A DNA stretch of 64,000 nt from Chaetoceros tenuissimus (lineage: Eukaryota > Bacillariophyta > Thalassiosirophyceae > Chaetocerotales > Chaetocerotaceae). Position 1 is the first letter of the stretch. Every line of letters starts with the position of its first letter. Position numbers and translations under genes: made by a program. Location: positions 25,934-89,933 of the forward strand of contig BLLK01000014.1 of the NCBI GenBank assembly GCA_021927905.1. The letters are read 5' to 3'. Of the stretch, positions 30,036-42,136 are shown one piece after another. Under the pieces are notes generated by a model. It ran no database searches and was not told the origin of the DNA. It saw nothing but the letters and a program-made list of their open reading frames with translations.

Positions 30036-33000
30036 CTAGTAAGCGTTTTTGACAACTTCTTTTGCGAGTTCAATTGTTACATGAAGACTCTGCCGATCTG
30101 ACTCTGAAAATTCTAGTCCATTTCCATTTTCGTATTGAATGACATATGCATCACAAAATGCAACAACGCCAATTGATATGACGAACTGCTTGAATTCTTC
30201 CCCGTGTGCCATCATGTCCACAACGGCTACTAGAATACGATGCATCAGATCTAGTTGTCCAGATTCAATAACTTCTTTTATCATGAGACCAGTGTTTTTC
30301 ACTTTAACTAAAGTCTGTGCTACCTTCAAGTCTTGACTTAACATGGCAATACAACCAGCAGCAGCCCTCGCACATTCGAAGTTTTCATTGAAATCAGCCG
30401 CAAATGCCACAAGCACCTTCAAATTTTCTTCGTTTTGGAAGTGCTCTATCATTTTTGGATGTGGGAACAAATTGCTGACAGCTTCAGTTGCAGCACGTCT
30501 TACCATTTCATGATTAGAAAACATAGCATAGGTCAAAATAGGTATGCCCTTTTCAGCTATTATATGCTGCTTGGTACCCTCATTCAGACTTGCAAGGTTT
30601 GTAATGGATAATAAGGCTTCGAATTTTTGCAAATCCGATGATTCGTGGTTTCTGACCATTTGCAACAATGGCTGGATTGCTCCCATACATTGCGCAGTAT
30701 TGAGTAGAGCTGGATTTGTAGTGACCAATAGTTTAGCCACAGTATGTTGGGCAAGTGTAACAATTTTCTTTTCAGTTTCTGATAACTCTCCTACCCTATT
30801 CAAATTGATGCATGAACGCAAGCAACCTTGTTGAATCATTGCACCCCTGACTGTTGTTTCACAGGCCATTCTTGTGAAAGCTGTCACAACCTGCTCAGTT
30901 GTTGTTGTGGTAGCTTCTTCCAACAAATTTATTAAAGCTTTGGGAACATTGAACTTTACCATCGCCTTAATCCTCGATTTCAGAGCGTTTTCACTATCAC
31001 TTTCTTTACGAAAATCTTCCATTTTTCTTTCTTCTTCGGTTTTCCCCATAGCTTGTAAATCATCGTACTGCTCTGCGGTAATTTCCTTATCTTCAAAAGC
31101 TTCCTTCCTTAGAGTCTCAATTGTTACAGATAAAGAGCAGAAAATGCTGGCAATGGCATATTTCACTGAATGACTACTACTCAACTTCTGATCAGAAAGG
31201 TCCACAATACGTTCTATGACTGACTCTGATTCCTTGTTCATAGATTTCAGAGAGAATCCGTGGGCTATCTCGTCCTTTACCAATGTTTTCGTTGAAAGGT
31301 AGTTCAGCAACTCTACACCTCTTTCCAGAGGTGCAGTATACTTTGATACGGTTTGATTATTGGAATCATTATCAGAAATATCTTCTTCCAAAAGTCCTGC
31401 GGCTATTTCTAGTAGACCCATGATCTCTCCTTCATCTGAAGAAAGTTCTTTGTCTGCAAGTCCTAGTTTTGCCATTGCAGATGCTGCTCCGGATCGCACA
31501 CCTCTATCATTCGAACTAAGCAACCTCCTCCACATTCCATTCTCGGAAGAGTCCACCAACGACGAAACCCATGGTCGAGAATCCTTTTCTCCAGCTGCTG
31601 CCGATGCGAACTCAGCAGCAATAGACATAGAAATGTTATCATTATTACTGACCAATGATTCCCACTCTTGGCGCGATCTTCTCCAATGCTCTCTAAGGGC
31701 CCATGATCCCATCTCTCCATTAGCAATAAGGAGAGAATTCACAAATAAACACCGTTGTCGACATCGAATAATCTCATCGCTACCAGTGTTAGTGGTATCA
31801 TTTGCTGTTGTCTCAAAGTGATCGTCGGTACCTATTTCTTCTATTGTTAAATGATGTTCGCTTTTGCTGAGGAAATTTTCAATCATCTTTCTAGTTTTCT
31901 GGTCTATGTACAAATCATCGTCACCCTTTGTAGCAGCTTCATCTCGGATATGATTGAACAGTCTAGCAACATTCAAAACTATCTCTTTCCTCAAATATCC
32001 ATCTTTAGATGTAGAAGCAGATTGGAGCAATAGTTGAAGACCTTGATATTTTTCGCAAAATATGGTAGCATTTCTTCTAGCCCTGTTCTCACGATTTCTA
32101 TTCCTTAAGGCCGTACATTTTCTATATTCTGCCAATGCTCTCGGTACCATCCTTTGTATTTCTTCTTCTGAAGGCTCCTTTACTTTGGAATAAGATTTCT
32201 TCGCTCCATCTTCAAATTTATTTGCATCAATGATTTTGATGGGATTAGGTTCCAACCAAGCTGCCAACAGATTGAGTGCACATACGATACTATCTTCATC
32301 GCAAAGATTCAAAATCTCCCAAATCATCATTCCTCCGTATCCATCGTTGCTATCTATATCTTGTTTTTCTTCAACACAATTAGCATAGATATAATCATCC
32401 TCACAGACATGTCTATGCAGAATCAAACGTGTCTCAAGTGCAACAATCCCATAGATGACATCCTTTGAAGAAGTACTCTTTATCACCTCAATAAATTTCA
32501 ATTCGAAATCTTGACTAAAATTCTCTTGCAAAAATACCAATACTGCCGAAGTAAAAGACGGATAGGAGCAAGCAGATGCTAGACACCTCAATGCTAATGC
32601 TTTCACATCGTCATCACTTTCTTGCAGTACAAGGTCAATCAACAAAACTCCACCTTTCATATCCTCTTTCAGCAATTCATGAGCTGCATTTGTTGCATCA
32701 TCTAAAATACAAGAATGAATGAATTTCAAAGCAGACAAAATCTTTTCATCACTATGGTCCTTTTGATATAGTTGGAGAATATTCTGCAATGCACTTTCCA
32801 AAGGTGACGATGAAGTGGATATCGTCCCGTCCTTTTTTAATTTCAGATTATCAGCTTTCATTTGCAGCAATAGCTTTTGAGCAATTTTATTTTTGCCATC
32901 AAAAGAGAGTAACTGATGTAAATCTGTCTGTGCATCAGCCATCCACTTGACGATACTAGGAATATCTGCAGTTGTTGATGTTACTAGGACAGAATGATTC

Positions 33001-33460
33001 ATGGCGAGTAAATGACGAGCTTTGGCTCTTCTGTACAACATTTTGGATCTTATAGGTTTTGTATCTTGATTAGGGCATGATAACCGATCGAGATGATTCA
33101 ATGCCAATGAGAGTTCATCAATGGTGTTTAGTAATTGCATGAGATTGTCGATAGACTTTGCCGTCTCGCATAATTTCAATTGACACATGCCTTTATTGGA
33201 TATAAGAGTAGAGCGTAACATACACAAAGTAGCTTTTTCTTCATTATCATTTGAAGATGGCACTGGCATTGACTCTATGGCTTCATTGTATCTTGCTATA
33301 GCATCTCTAAGTTTTCCCTGTAGACAGATGGATACAAGATGAATGTGACGATATGAGATAAATACATGTGAGAGTTAGTAGAGTGCTCAGTCCTTTTTCG
33401 TACCTTTTGAAACAACTTGTTTCCCTCCTGCTTGATTTCCTCTACAGATGATAAATTCAT
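30036..33460 (-). CDS. UNC-45/UCS-family myosin chaperone (TPR plus armadillo)
   Basis: Two exons: a 57-bp first exon 33460-33404 and 33317-30036, intron GTACG...CTACAG, 1112 residues. Splicing produces a TPR opening (VEEIKQEGNKLFQK|GKLRDAIARYNEAI), followed by two more TPR-like helical pairs (LALNHLDRLS, LYRRAKARHLLAM). In UNC-45 this part binds Hsp90/Hsp70. The rest is armadillo-repeat sequence. The C-terminal UCS region is recognised by FEALLSITNLASLNEGTKQHIIAEKGIPILTYAMFSNHEMVRRAATEAVSNL. UCS proteins fold myosin motor domains. The protein is longer than animal UNC-45 (about 930) through a charged insertion in the centre (about 370-420 and 480-500). It is convergent with the BEACH gene: only 32 bp separate the stop codons. 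Confidence 0.87.
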
Positions 33461-33815
33461 GTTTATTTCTCTGTATTCGCTTCAAGAGAAGATGAAGATA
33501 TGAGAAACATAAAAAAGATAGATAATGGATTTAAAAGTGGTGAAAAGATTCAAAAAGAGGGAAGACGAAGGGGACATCCAATGCTTTGTGTAGTAGACAT
33601 GACGTTTTGACAACTGTCAAAGCTCTTTCTTCTTCTCTCTTCCTTTCCCCTCTCTATTTCTTTTGTCTGGCACTGGCAACCACCAATTTTACAATTTTCT
33701 CTCATTTTTTCTTCACAAATTATTCTACTTCAATACTTACTTGGTACTGCATAAAGTGTACCTTGATTAGAACTTGAATTAGCCATAACAGATATATAAT
33801 ACATAAATCTAAGCC
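33461..33815. promoter_or_regulatory. divergent promoter region, UNC-45 / LSG1
   Basis: 355-bp spacer between two divergent housekeeping genes. It contains pyrimidine-rich DNA (CTTTCTTCTTCTCTCTTCC, 33624-33642) and TATATAA just upstream of the LSG1 ATG (about 33792-33799). No ORF of coding quality. Confidence 0.35.
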
Positions 33816-35989
33816 ATGCCAAGAAGTCAAGGAACATCGCGAAAAGGGAAACCAAAGAAGGCAGATAGAGCTGCTGGAATGGGAAAGGCTCTTCAAAAGT
33901 AAGTAAACATGCACATTTTCATTTGTTCTTTTGTATTCGTTGAACATAAGAGTCACTAAAGTTTTGATAACTCTATAGATCCCAAAGTAAAAAGTTCAAA
34001 GTCAAATCCAATGGATCTTCACATGGAAATGGTATGGCAGCATCAGGTGCAACATCTATTGGTTTAGAATTAGACCCAAATCAAGCTCAATCCAATAAAA
34101 TTAAATCTGTGCTCGAAACTGATGACTTGACAGATTTTCTCGCGAGAGCTGAGTTGGCAGATCGAGAATTTGAATCAGAACGCGAGCGCTTTGTAGTTAT
34201 TGATTCTGTTGCACAGGAAGTCGTTCATGGTAAACAACATCAACAGCAACGTGCAAAGACTATACAGTGGGAAGCTAATGTTAGAGGAGGAGAAAGTGGA
34301 AATGCATTGGATATGGATGAATATAATGCTGCTTCTGCACAAGCTGCAAAATTTGATTTCAAAGAATTGTCTGTGCCTAGAAGACCAAAGTGGGATAAAA
34401 ACACTACTGCAGCTGAATTGGATAGGAATGAAAAAGAAGCTTTCTTGGATTGGAGACGAAATATTGCAGAATACGAAGAGAAAATTGCTTCTTCCTCAGC
34501 AACCAGAGTAACTGTCACACCCTTTGAGAAGAACTTAGAAGTTTGGCGTCAGCTTTGGAGAGTTGTCGAAAGGTCGAATTTAATTGCATTAGTGGTGGAT
34601 GGAAGAAATCCTCAGTTTTATCTTTCAACAGATTTGAGATCATATGTTGAGATGGAGCTTGGAAAACCATTGATTGTTGTAGTGAATAAATGTGATTATC
34701 TTTCTGCTACACAGAGACAAATGTGGCATGAATATTTCAAGAAGCAAGACGGACTCGAACATGTTTTCTTTTCCGCTGTACAAGAACAAGAGATATTGGA
34801 TGGTTTGAAGGATGATGTCGAAATTATAGCATCTTCCGAGTCTTATCATGCAGAGGAGGGATATCCTACTAGTCTCAACCCTAAAAGAATCGGAATACAG
34901 AAGCCACTTGCAAGAAAAGAATTACTAGATATATTATGTGAATATGGAGATATGCAGGGTGTTTTAGACGATGTAGAAGACGCAAATTCAAAATCACGTG
35001 TTGAATTTGGAATGGTTGGATTCCCAAATGTAGGAAAATCTTCTGTTCTCAACGTGCTTGTTGGTGCATCTAAAAACAATCACAAAGCCAATCGTGTGGG
35101 AGTAGCCTCCATGCCTGGAAAGACGAAACATTTCCAAACTCTTAACGTCCCTGACTATGAAAATATTACTCTTGTGGATTGTCCAGGTTTGGTTTTCCCA
35201 AGTTTTGTATCTTCTTCTGCAGATTTAGTGCTTGCAGGAGTATATCCAATATCACAAGCAAGAGATTTCTGGCCTGCTGTCGAGTTGGTTTGTCGTAGAA
35301 TACCTCGAGAGATTCTAGAAGCGCATTTTGGAATAGAGTTACCAAAACCAAATGCACTTGATATTGCTCAAAAGGGAGGTTCGATTGAATTGAAAGCACC
35401 ATCTGCAGAAGAGTTATTAGGAACATACTGTATTGCAAGAAGTCTCTTAGCACCTTCGAGCGGAGTAGCTGATTATTATCGTGCATCTCGTGTTGTGTTG
35501 AGAGATTACTGTGCTGGGAATTTGCTCTACTGTCACTGTCCTCCAGCAGGCGAAGGTGATATTACAAGTGAATGGGAGAGTAAATTCCACAAAGAGACTT
35601 TATCAATGACATTTCGTCGTCAAGAAAAACTCCGAGAGAAGCTTGGTGTTGTCGAAACAAATGCAGGTGACTTCATTCCAAAAGAAGCGCCAAAGCCTGC
35701 GCCAGGATTAGGTGATGAATTGGAGGATGACCTAGATATGTTGGAATTGGCAGGTATGGTCGATCCACAGAAAGGTGGGAATAGAGGTAAATCACATAAG
35801 AAGCAAAATAAGTGGGGAAAGAAAGGGCGTAAGCAAAGGAATAAAGACCCTTATGGCTGTCATACCGACCCCGACGATGAATTATCTACAACTGGCAGCG
35901 GTCTTGTAGTAAATGCTGGTAAATATGGTCATAAATCATACACTAGAATCAACTATCGTGGACCTAGAAGTGCAGAAATAGCGGAATAA
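33816..35989 (+). CDS. LSG1: large-subunit GTPase LSG1 (circularly permuted, ribosome biogenesis)
   Basis: Two exons, 33816-33898 and 33979-35989 (GTAAGT...ATAG), 697 residues. The G motifs are in the permuted order G4-G1-G3: NKCD (about residue 263), GFPNVGKSSVLNVL (about 374) and DCPGLVFPSF (about 427). This is the YlqF/YawG circularly permuted family. The N-terminal RKGKPKKADRAAGMGKALQK and the Lys-rich C-terminal tail (RGKSHKKQNKWGKKGRKQRNK) suit rRNA contact. In yeast and humans LSG1 hydrolyses GTP in the cytoplasm to release the Nmd3 export adaptor from pre-60S subunits. The first exon is required to provide the conserved basic N-terminus, which supports the splice. Length agrees with the family (640-660) plus a small extension. 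Confidence 0.92.
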
Positions 35990-36301
35990 TTATAAGCGTC
36001 TTGTATACTGTCTTATACATTTTGAAATGTTTCTTTCTTATCAACTTTTCAAAAAAAAACTATGACAATCGATAGATGACATCATGACTATCATAACATT
36101 TTATCTTCTGGAAGAAGATTCTACCCCTTCTGAGTAACCGTTGAACATACGAGAGATGGCAAAGAAACATTGCCCACAAAATGATGAACACAAATACCAG
36201 TAAGGTACCTACCATAAGAATAGATACACCAGAATAAAATCTCTCCATCATTATTCTGTCGAAGGAAAGCTTAATTTTCCAGAAGAGTAAAAGCATATCA
36301 A
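35990..36301. other. spacer between LSG1 and UDP-glucuronate decarboxylase
   Basis: 312 bp between genes on the same strand. It has an A-run at 36051-36059 near the LSG1 3' end. A minus-strand 78-codon ORF (36296-36060) with one hydrophobic stretch (SILMVGTLLVFVFIILWAMFL) fills most of it. Because that ORF begins 6 bp from the next gene's ATG it is probably chance, but a small membrane protein cannot be excluded. Confidence 0.35.
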
Positions 36302-38224
36302 ATGCCGAGAAGAATACCCAACCGATACGCGCCTCGACACAAACTTAATCGACGAAGGGGGCAAAATGCACAACGATCCTTTCTTCGACACTGTCTATCA
36401 AAGCCATGCATCACTATGCTACTAGGAGGAGTTTTTGTCGGATATATCCTCATACCGTTCATGATGGGATCAATTTTTGAAACACGAAAACCAACTGAAC
36501 ATAAAGATTGGCACCAAGATTCTTCTCAGAACAAGCCATCGTTGCCTTCTCTTCAAGATGGTGAAACTTCTATTTCAAAACCAAAACCTCATGAAAGTGT
36601 AGTTACTATACGAAAACAAAAATCAAGCCCAAAGATTTCAAATGTAAGAGGAGGCGGTGTCGATACTCAAGCCGTTGGACATGATAGTGACAAGGAGATG
36701 CAGTATGGAACAAATGACGGAGAAGAAATACATGATGAAATAGACGGAGATAATTCTCAACATGAAGATCCTCTCCATTCTGATGGTGAGAAATCACCCG
36801 ATGGAGAAAATGATGGGGAAATTGTCCAAGCAGATGATGAGAAATCATCCGATGAAGAAAATGATGTCAACAAAGCTGATACAGAGGATACTGATAAAGA
36901 TGGTGATAGTTTCCACACAGAAAATGCAGCTAACGAATCTGTAGATCATGCTGCTGGCGATGCTACAGAATATTCTCGATTTGAAATTGATCAAAAGAAG
37001 GAAATACATGATGTAACTCAAACACAAGCAGCTATAGCGAAACAAGTAATAGATGATAACGTATTTGCAACACAATCCATTCCTACTCCAACCACACCAT
37101 ACGTTATGAAAACTGCTCAGTTGCCAGATAGTAAGCGAATGAAAATCATGGTGACTGGAGGAGCTGGTTTTGTGGGCAGTCATCTTGTTGATAAATTGAT
37201 GCAAGAAGGTCATGAAGTTGTTGTGATTGACAACTTTTTCACTGGACAAAAGAAAAATATCGAGCATTGGCTTCGTCATCCGCATTTCAGGTAAGTGTCT
37301 TGTCAACGTCGTTTCATTTTTCCATTTAAATTCTTCTTTCTAACTAAAGTTTCGGCTTGGGGATACAGCCTCCGTGTACACGATGTCACTGAGCCAATCA
37401 TGTTGGAAGTAGATCAAATTTATCATCTTGCATGTCCAGCAAGTCCACCTCATTACCAATACAATCCTGTGAAAACCATCAAAACGTCAACAATGGGAAC
37501 AATCAATGTGCTTGGGCTTGCTAAGCGTGTCAAGGCAAGAATGCTGCTTTCATCAACTTCTGAGATCTATGGAGATCCAAAAGAGCATCCTCAGAAAGAA
37601 TCTTATTGGGGAAATGTCAATACTATCGGCCCTAGGGCATGTTACGATGAAGGCAAACGTGTTGCTGAAACCATGATGTACAGTTACAAGAATCAAAACG
37701 AAGTTGATGTACGTGTTGCGAGAATATTCAACACCTTCGGACCTAGAATGCATCCAAATGACGGGCGAGTAGTGAGTAATTTTATCATTCAAGCACTACA
37801 GAATAAACCAATGACAATTTATGGAGATGGATCACAAACAAGATCATTTCAATATGTCTCTGATTTAGTGGACGGATTACATGCTCTCATGAACGGAGAT
37901 TATAATATGCCTGTTAATCTCGGTAATCCAGAAGAATATTCTGTGAAGCACTTTGCAGAAACTATTAAAGAGATTACAAAGAGTGACAGTGAGATTATGT
38001 ATCTTGAAAAGACTCAAGACGACCCTACTCAAAGAAAACCAGCTATTGATGTCGCGAAGCAAGAGATTAATTGGGAACCAAAGGTACATGTCACTGATGG
38101 TCTGTCTAAGGCGATTGATTATTTCCAGAAAGTTATTGACGCTGATGGGGAAATTGTGATCACCGCAGGAAAGCAGTCAACGACTAAACATTCTACGACC
38201 AATGTTGTAGACAAACTAAATTAA
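36302..38224 (+). CDS. UXS: UDP-glucuronate decarboxylase (UDP-xylose synthase), Golgi type II membrane form
   Basis: Two exons, 36302-37290 and 37369-38224 (GTAAGT...TACAG, phase 2), 614 residues. A single membrane segment (about 35-57, [22 protein letters not shown]) after a basic N-terminus gives type II topology. A long acidic stem follows (about 60-270, many [13 protein letters not shown] repeats), then the short-chain dehydrogenase domain. NAD binding is shown by [14 protein letters not shown]. The catalytic Ser/Thr in [10 protein letters not shown], Tyr-x3-Lys in [13 protein letters not shown] and the UXS signature [21 protein letters not shown] are intact. It converts UDP-glucuronate to UDP-xylose, feeding wall and proteoglycan glycans. 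The splice falls inside the Rossmann domain and restores [15 protein letters not shown]. Confidence 0.93.
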
Positions 38225-38618
38225 TTTTTCTTTATATGAAGCCGAAGCTCATTTTATTTTTGAATAGTAAACATTCCTCCAAAGAATTTTTTAGAGGGTA
38301 TGCTAACTCCTTTTGAAAGACAATCCATCTACAAGGAGACGAGAAACCAGATGCACTGCAATTCTGTCTACAACCTTTATTCATCGACATCCAGATCACA
38401 GCAATAATAGAATAAAATACTTGCATCTTTCCTATGCCTAGTGATGTCCATGTTTGGTCAAATCCAACCATTGCAGCAGGTCAAATATACAAATCTGAGA
38501 GTTTTACAATGAGCAAAAGGCTAAGGAAAAGTAGATGGAAACTCAACACTTGAACTTCTCAATAGTAGAGTAACAAACAAGGAAATAAATCTATGTGCCA
38601 CCCAATCTAGTTGCTTTC
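38225..38618. other. convergent spacer, UXS / ankyrin gene
   Basis: 394 bp holding both 3' ends. A 79-codon minus-strand ORF (38471-38232) lacks protein-like features. No repeat or RNA gene is seen. Confidence 0.4.
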
Positions 38619-39578
38619 TCAAGCGAGAGTTTTTCGATATTCCATTAATGAGTTGAGTTGTTCTTTTGTTATGCCTTCCATACTAGTTATTTCATCAACA
38701 TCCTCCTTTGATGGATTCGAATCAACAATAGCCCGAACAAAAGTCTGCAGAAAAAGTTTCTCATCTCGATACTTTAGAAACATAGATTTGTGATGGCTAG
38801 GTATGCCATTTATCGTGATGATGCGATATATGTCAGAAAACGATGGATTGAAAGAGAGTATTTTTTCAATTTGCTCAACCTCGTTTTCCATCATTCCCTT
38901 TGATGAAATGATATCAATATAGTCTTCAATGAGCAGCACCTCTTCCACAATACTGTGTTCCATTCCAACCATAGCTTCATGTCCATCTTCATTTTTCATA
39001 TTTACAAGATCTAGACCTCCAGTTCGGATCAAAAGTTTGATCACATCAACATCTTTGTGCCTTCTACAAGCCATATGAAGCGCAGTATCTTGGTAGATAT
39101 CTTGTTGTTTGAGCAATTCCGTCCCACCAACATCCAATAGCAACTTTATTATCTCAAAACTTGAATTATAAAAACATGCATAATGAAATGGTGTTGCCCC
39201 TCCAAGATCAGCCTCAAACACAATATCGCTTCTTACATCAATGATGGCCCTGACTACATCTATTGGGACACTACTGCTCTTTATAGCCTCATGGAGGCAC
39301 GTGAAGCCATCATCTTCATCTTTCCATTGAAGGATCTGTTGTTTCCTTTCCCTAGAATCATTGGAATGCAGTAGATAGTCTATTACCAAGTCCCATTCTT
39401 CTTGAATGCATAAATCTGAGAATTTCTCACCGTTCATGGTGTTTGTGTGAGATGGATTGTACAAGTTCAGTCGGAGGACTGCCCATAGAACTTCCACCAG
39501 TCTATACAAGTTAATAAGGAGTCTAAATGCAAGCAGTATTAGATACTGTCGAGTAGGCATATCATGGTAACCAAGCAA
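38619..39578 (-). CDS. ankyrin-repeat protein
   Basis: Up to 319 residues. Three to four ankyrin repeats are visible between about residues 88 and 210: DGFTCLHEAIKSSSVPIDVVRAIID, GGATPFHYACFYNSSFEIIKLLLDVGG and QDTALHMACRRHKDVDVIKLLIRTGG. They are followed by a helical C-terminal part (about 225-319) of unknown type. The ATG at 39578 gives a hydrophobic leader (LILLAFRLLINLYRLVEVLWAVL). The ATG at 39437 (MNGEKFSDL) gives a 272-residue soluble protein and looks the more natural start. Ankyrin repeats bind proteins, and this type (single gene, short repeats) is common in diatoms. No specific function can be given. Confidence 0.75.
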   Translation of the reverse strand: MLGYHDMPTRQYLILLAFRLLINLYRLVEVLWAVLRLNLYNPSHTNTMNGEKFSDLCIQEEWDLVIDYLLHSNDSRERKQQILQWKDEDDGFTCLHEAIKSSSVPIDVVRAIIDVRSDIVFEADLGGATPFHYACFYNSSFEIIKLLLDVGGTELLKQQDIYQDTALHMACRRHKDVDVIKLLIRTGGLDLVNMKNEDGHEAMVGMEHSIVEEVLLIEDYIDIISSKGMMENEVEQIEKILSFNPSFSDIYRIITINGIPSHHKSMFLKYRDEKLFLQTFVRAIVDSNPSKEDVDEITSMEGITKEQLNSLMEYRKTLA

Positions 39579-39952
39579 TACAGCCTTTCATTACAATAAT
39601 TACAAAGAGCAGATAGAGATTAGAGATGTGAGATTTGAGATTTGAGGTGTTGAAAACGCCCCGAAAAAAGGCAAAAAGGGTTGATTTTTTCTGAAAAACT
39701 GGGAAACACCCGGAATCAAATTTTAGCGACGTCAGCACAAAAGAATTCTTTCTTTCAAACAATAGGTTATGCATAATGCCATCGTCTTCAACTTCTTCTT
39801 CTTCAACATTGCAACATTGCAACACCCTTGCACATCGCACATCATCATTGCTAGTGTCTAGAGGTAGACTGCATGAAGTTACAAAGTTACCGTATACAAA
39901 AGTCAAACTTTCTCTACCCGAATAAGATTCGGAATACCTTATAGCTATCACT
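39579..39952. promoter_or_regulatory. divergent spacer, ankyrin gene / small plastid protein
   Basis: 374 bp. It holds purine-rich GAGATTTGAGATTTGAGG (39629-39646) and CTTCTTCTTCTTCAACATTGCAACATTGCAAC short repeats (39793-39823). A 150-codon minus-strand ORF crosses it but overlaps the plus-strand start region and has no protein character. If the inner ankyrin start is used, the spacer is 515 bp. Confidence 0.3.
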
Positions 39953-40240
39953 ATGCTCTCCTTCTCCAAACTTCTACTTCTCGCTGCTCTACTTGTCTCG
40001 ACAGGGGCATTCACGGTACCAGCAAGGTCGAATGCTCTTCAGATTAATTCGCACACATGCTACAGCTTGCTGCAAATGGCATCGAACAAGGAGGAGGACC
40101 TTGAGAAAACCATTCAAATTATCATGGACGCAAAGACACAAGTAAAAGAGGTTCAGAAGAAAGTCATTGAGAGTCAGAAGAAGAAGTCAAAACGGGAGAA
40201 AGTGAAAAAGTTCTTGAAGAAAATTATTGGAAAAAAGTAA
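39953..40240 (+). CDS. small basic plastid-targeted protein
   Basis: Single-exon 95-residue protein. The first 20 residues form a clean signal peptide (KLLLLAALLVSTGAFTVPARS) ending in a TGA/FTVP cleavage motif, the plastid-import signature of diatoms. After a short transit region the mature part (about 45-95) is one strongly charged helix, MASNKEEDLEKTIQIIMDAK, ending in a Lys-rich KKKSKREKVKKFLKKIIGKK. Such a chain could bind nucleic acid or membranes. No family is recognised. The good leader and codon structure argue for a real gene despite its size. Confidence 0.65.
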   Translation: MLSFSKLLLLAALLVSTGAFTVPARSNALQINSHTCYSLLQMASNKEEDLEKTIQIIMDAKTQVKEVQKKVIESQKKKSKREKVKKFLKKIIGKK

Positions 40241-40479
40241 TTTTCTGAATGCGCACCTCTAGATAGTGCAAGTTCATAACTTCTACTTGCTTGTTGATGT
40301 TATAGAGAAGTAAAAATACATCAAGTTTCATTAAAAAATAAAGCAAGGACATCGTGGAACAAATCACAATCACTTTATATGTTGGGCAAATGAAAATGGG
40401 AATATATCATGTAAAAATAAGGAGATAGTGTTAAAGTATAAGAATACTACTGATATCTAATTGTTACTATTCTATACAT

Positions 40480-42136
40480 CTATTCTTGTGTTGGCTTTTG
40501 TTTCATTCTTGAGGCCTTTACTCTCTGTAACTTGTCACTGATTCGTCTCAAGCCACTTGAGACAATGGATCTAAAGCCCCTCCTTTCCTTCTCGTACTCT
40601 ACAACCTGGCGTTCCAGATCCTTGATTTTATCTTCAGATGTAAAATCGTCCTCATTCTCTACATTGAGTTGAACATCCATTAGATCCTTGTATGATTTAC
40701 CATCAATCTTTCCTCTGTCTGTATTTTGAAGGGTTTCCTCAAGAACCTTGATCTTTTCACTTAACTCTCTTTCCCTCTTCATTGAGTATACCTTTTCTTC
40801 CAATATATTATTTCGTTCCTTGACAAGCTTATACTTTTCAGTTGTCCATTTTGCTTCCATCTCTTTGAAGTACTGAACTTGTCTTTGTAAAGCTGTATTA
40901 CTTCCACTCAGTTGCTCATTCTCACGCTCCAAGGAAAATAGAGCATCTTTCCATTTCTCTTCAGATTCTTCAAGCATTGCTCGTAATTCCTTGACTTCTA
41001 ATCTTTCTTGTTCTAAGCTTGCTTGTAAATCATTGATGATTCCTTCAAGAGAATCACATCTTTGTTTCCACATTTTGACTTCTTCCTCTTTTTCTCGCAA
41101 CTTTTTGGATTGATTGGCTAATTCTTGTCTAAGCTGATCAGATTCAGATTTGTACTTTTCAATGTCATTTTGTAGAATCCTATTTTGTGCTTCTGCTTTT
41201 TCAAGATCCTCAATGCGTTGAAGAAGAATAGATTTCTCAGCTTCTGACATTTTGGTGAGACTAGACTGAGCTGCTACCTCTTCTTTCATGGCAGATACCT
41301 CCATCTTGTACTTCTCCAATTGGTCATTCAGCTCCTTGGCCTGTTTCTTGTACATGGTAACTTCATCCTTTAATCGCTTTGAGTTTTCTAATGCTATTTC
41401 TAATTCCTCTTTTTGAGCTATTAGAGCCACTTGATTATCTCCTGTAGCATTAGATTTTGAAGACAAAGCTCTCATCGTTTCTATTTTGACTTCTAATTCA
41501 CTCTTTACGCTGATAAGCTCGTCCTCGCGCTTCTTTGCTTCAGATTTTAAATCTTCAACTTCCTTCTCGAGTGATTTGGTCTCTTCAACCTTTTTTTCTA
41601 GCTCATCAATACGCGCCAGTAACTTTGGATCTCCCGAGTTGTCCGAAGTTTTATCACTCAAATCAATTATTTCTCGTTTCATATCTTCTACTTTCACCTC
41701 TTGTATGCTTAAATCATTTTTCATATTCGTAATGACAACATCTTTTGATTCAATCTCATTTCTAAGAGTATCAATTTCATCATTTAAAGTCTCAATCTGA
41801 AACAAAGCACCTTCATCATATTGAGTTTCAGCAGCTGATAACTTCGCCTTGAGCTCCTTAATATCGTTGTCTCTCGATACAATGCCCATAATCTGCCTAG
41901 TGATTTCAGCCTTTAGCTGCTCAATGTCTTCTTCATATTCATCCATTTTCTCCTCGTAGAGCTTGGCATTTGATTCCATGGTATCTTGTACGATTTCAAA
42001 AGCAGCTGATAATTCATTTATTTCTTCGAGTAGTGCTTCAGTGTCATCATTATTGGTACTTGTTTCTGCACTTGACAACTTAGAAGTAGATTTTGTTATC
42101 CGTGTCGAGGTTCCACCTCTTGATCTATTTTTACCA
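40480..42136 (-). pseudogene. body of a secreted or plastid coiled-coil protein gene, split from its 5' end by a transposon
   Basis: Continuous coding body, frame open from the transposon edge at 42136 to the TGA region at 40480. It begins YGKNRSRGGTSTRITK and is then almost wholly alpha-helical coiled coil (heptads such as LKAEITRQIMGIVSRDNDIKELKAKL; LARIDELEKKVEETKSLEKEVEDLK). It ends in a basic tail (SSGLRRISDKLQRVKASRMKQK). The missing start codon and first 23 codons lie at 45700-45630, beyond a 3490-bp PIF/Harbinger element. The 1657 bases here plus 71 there equal 576 codons exactly, so the original frame was intact. As it stands the first in-frame ATG is at 41979, giving an N-truncated 499-residue product without a leader. 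Function of the coiled-coil is unknown. Confidence 0.8.

Noticed and set aside
31360-31821. 153-codon plus-strand ORF within the UNC-45 gene
   Set aside because: Antisense to conserved armadillo sequence. No independent signal.
36060-36296. 78-codon minus-strand ORF with one hydrophobic segment upstream of UXS
   Set aside because: Its ATG would lie 6 bp from the UXS ATG on the opposite strand. Hydrophobic stretches are common in T-rich DNA. Not annotated as a gene.
39562-40014. 150-codon minus-strand ORF between the ankyrin and small plastid genes
   Set aside because: It overlaps the signal-peptide exon of the plastid protein on the other strand and has no domain or leader.
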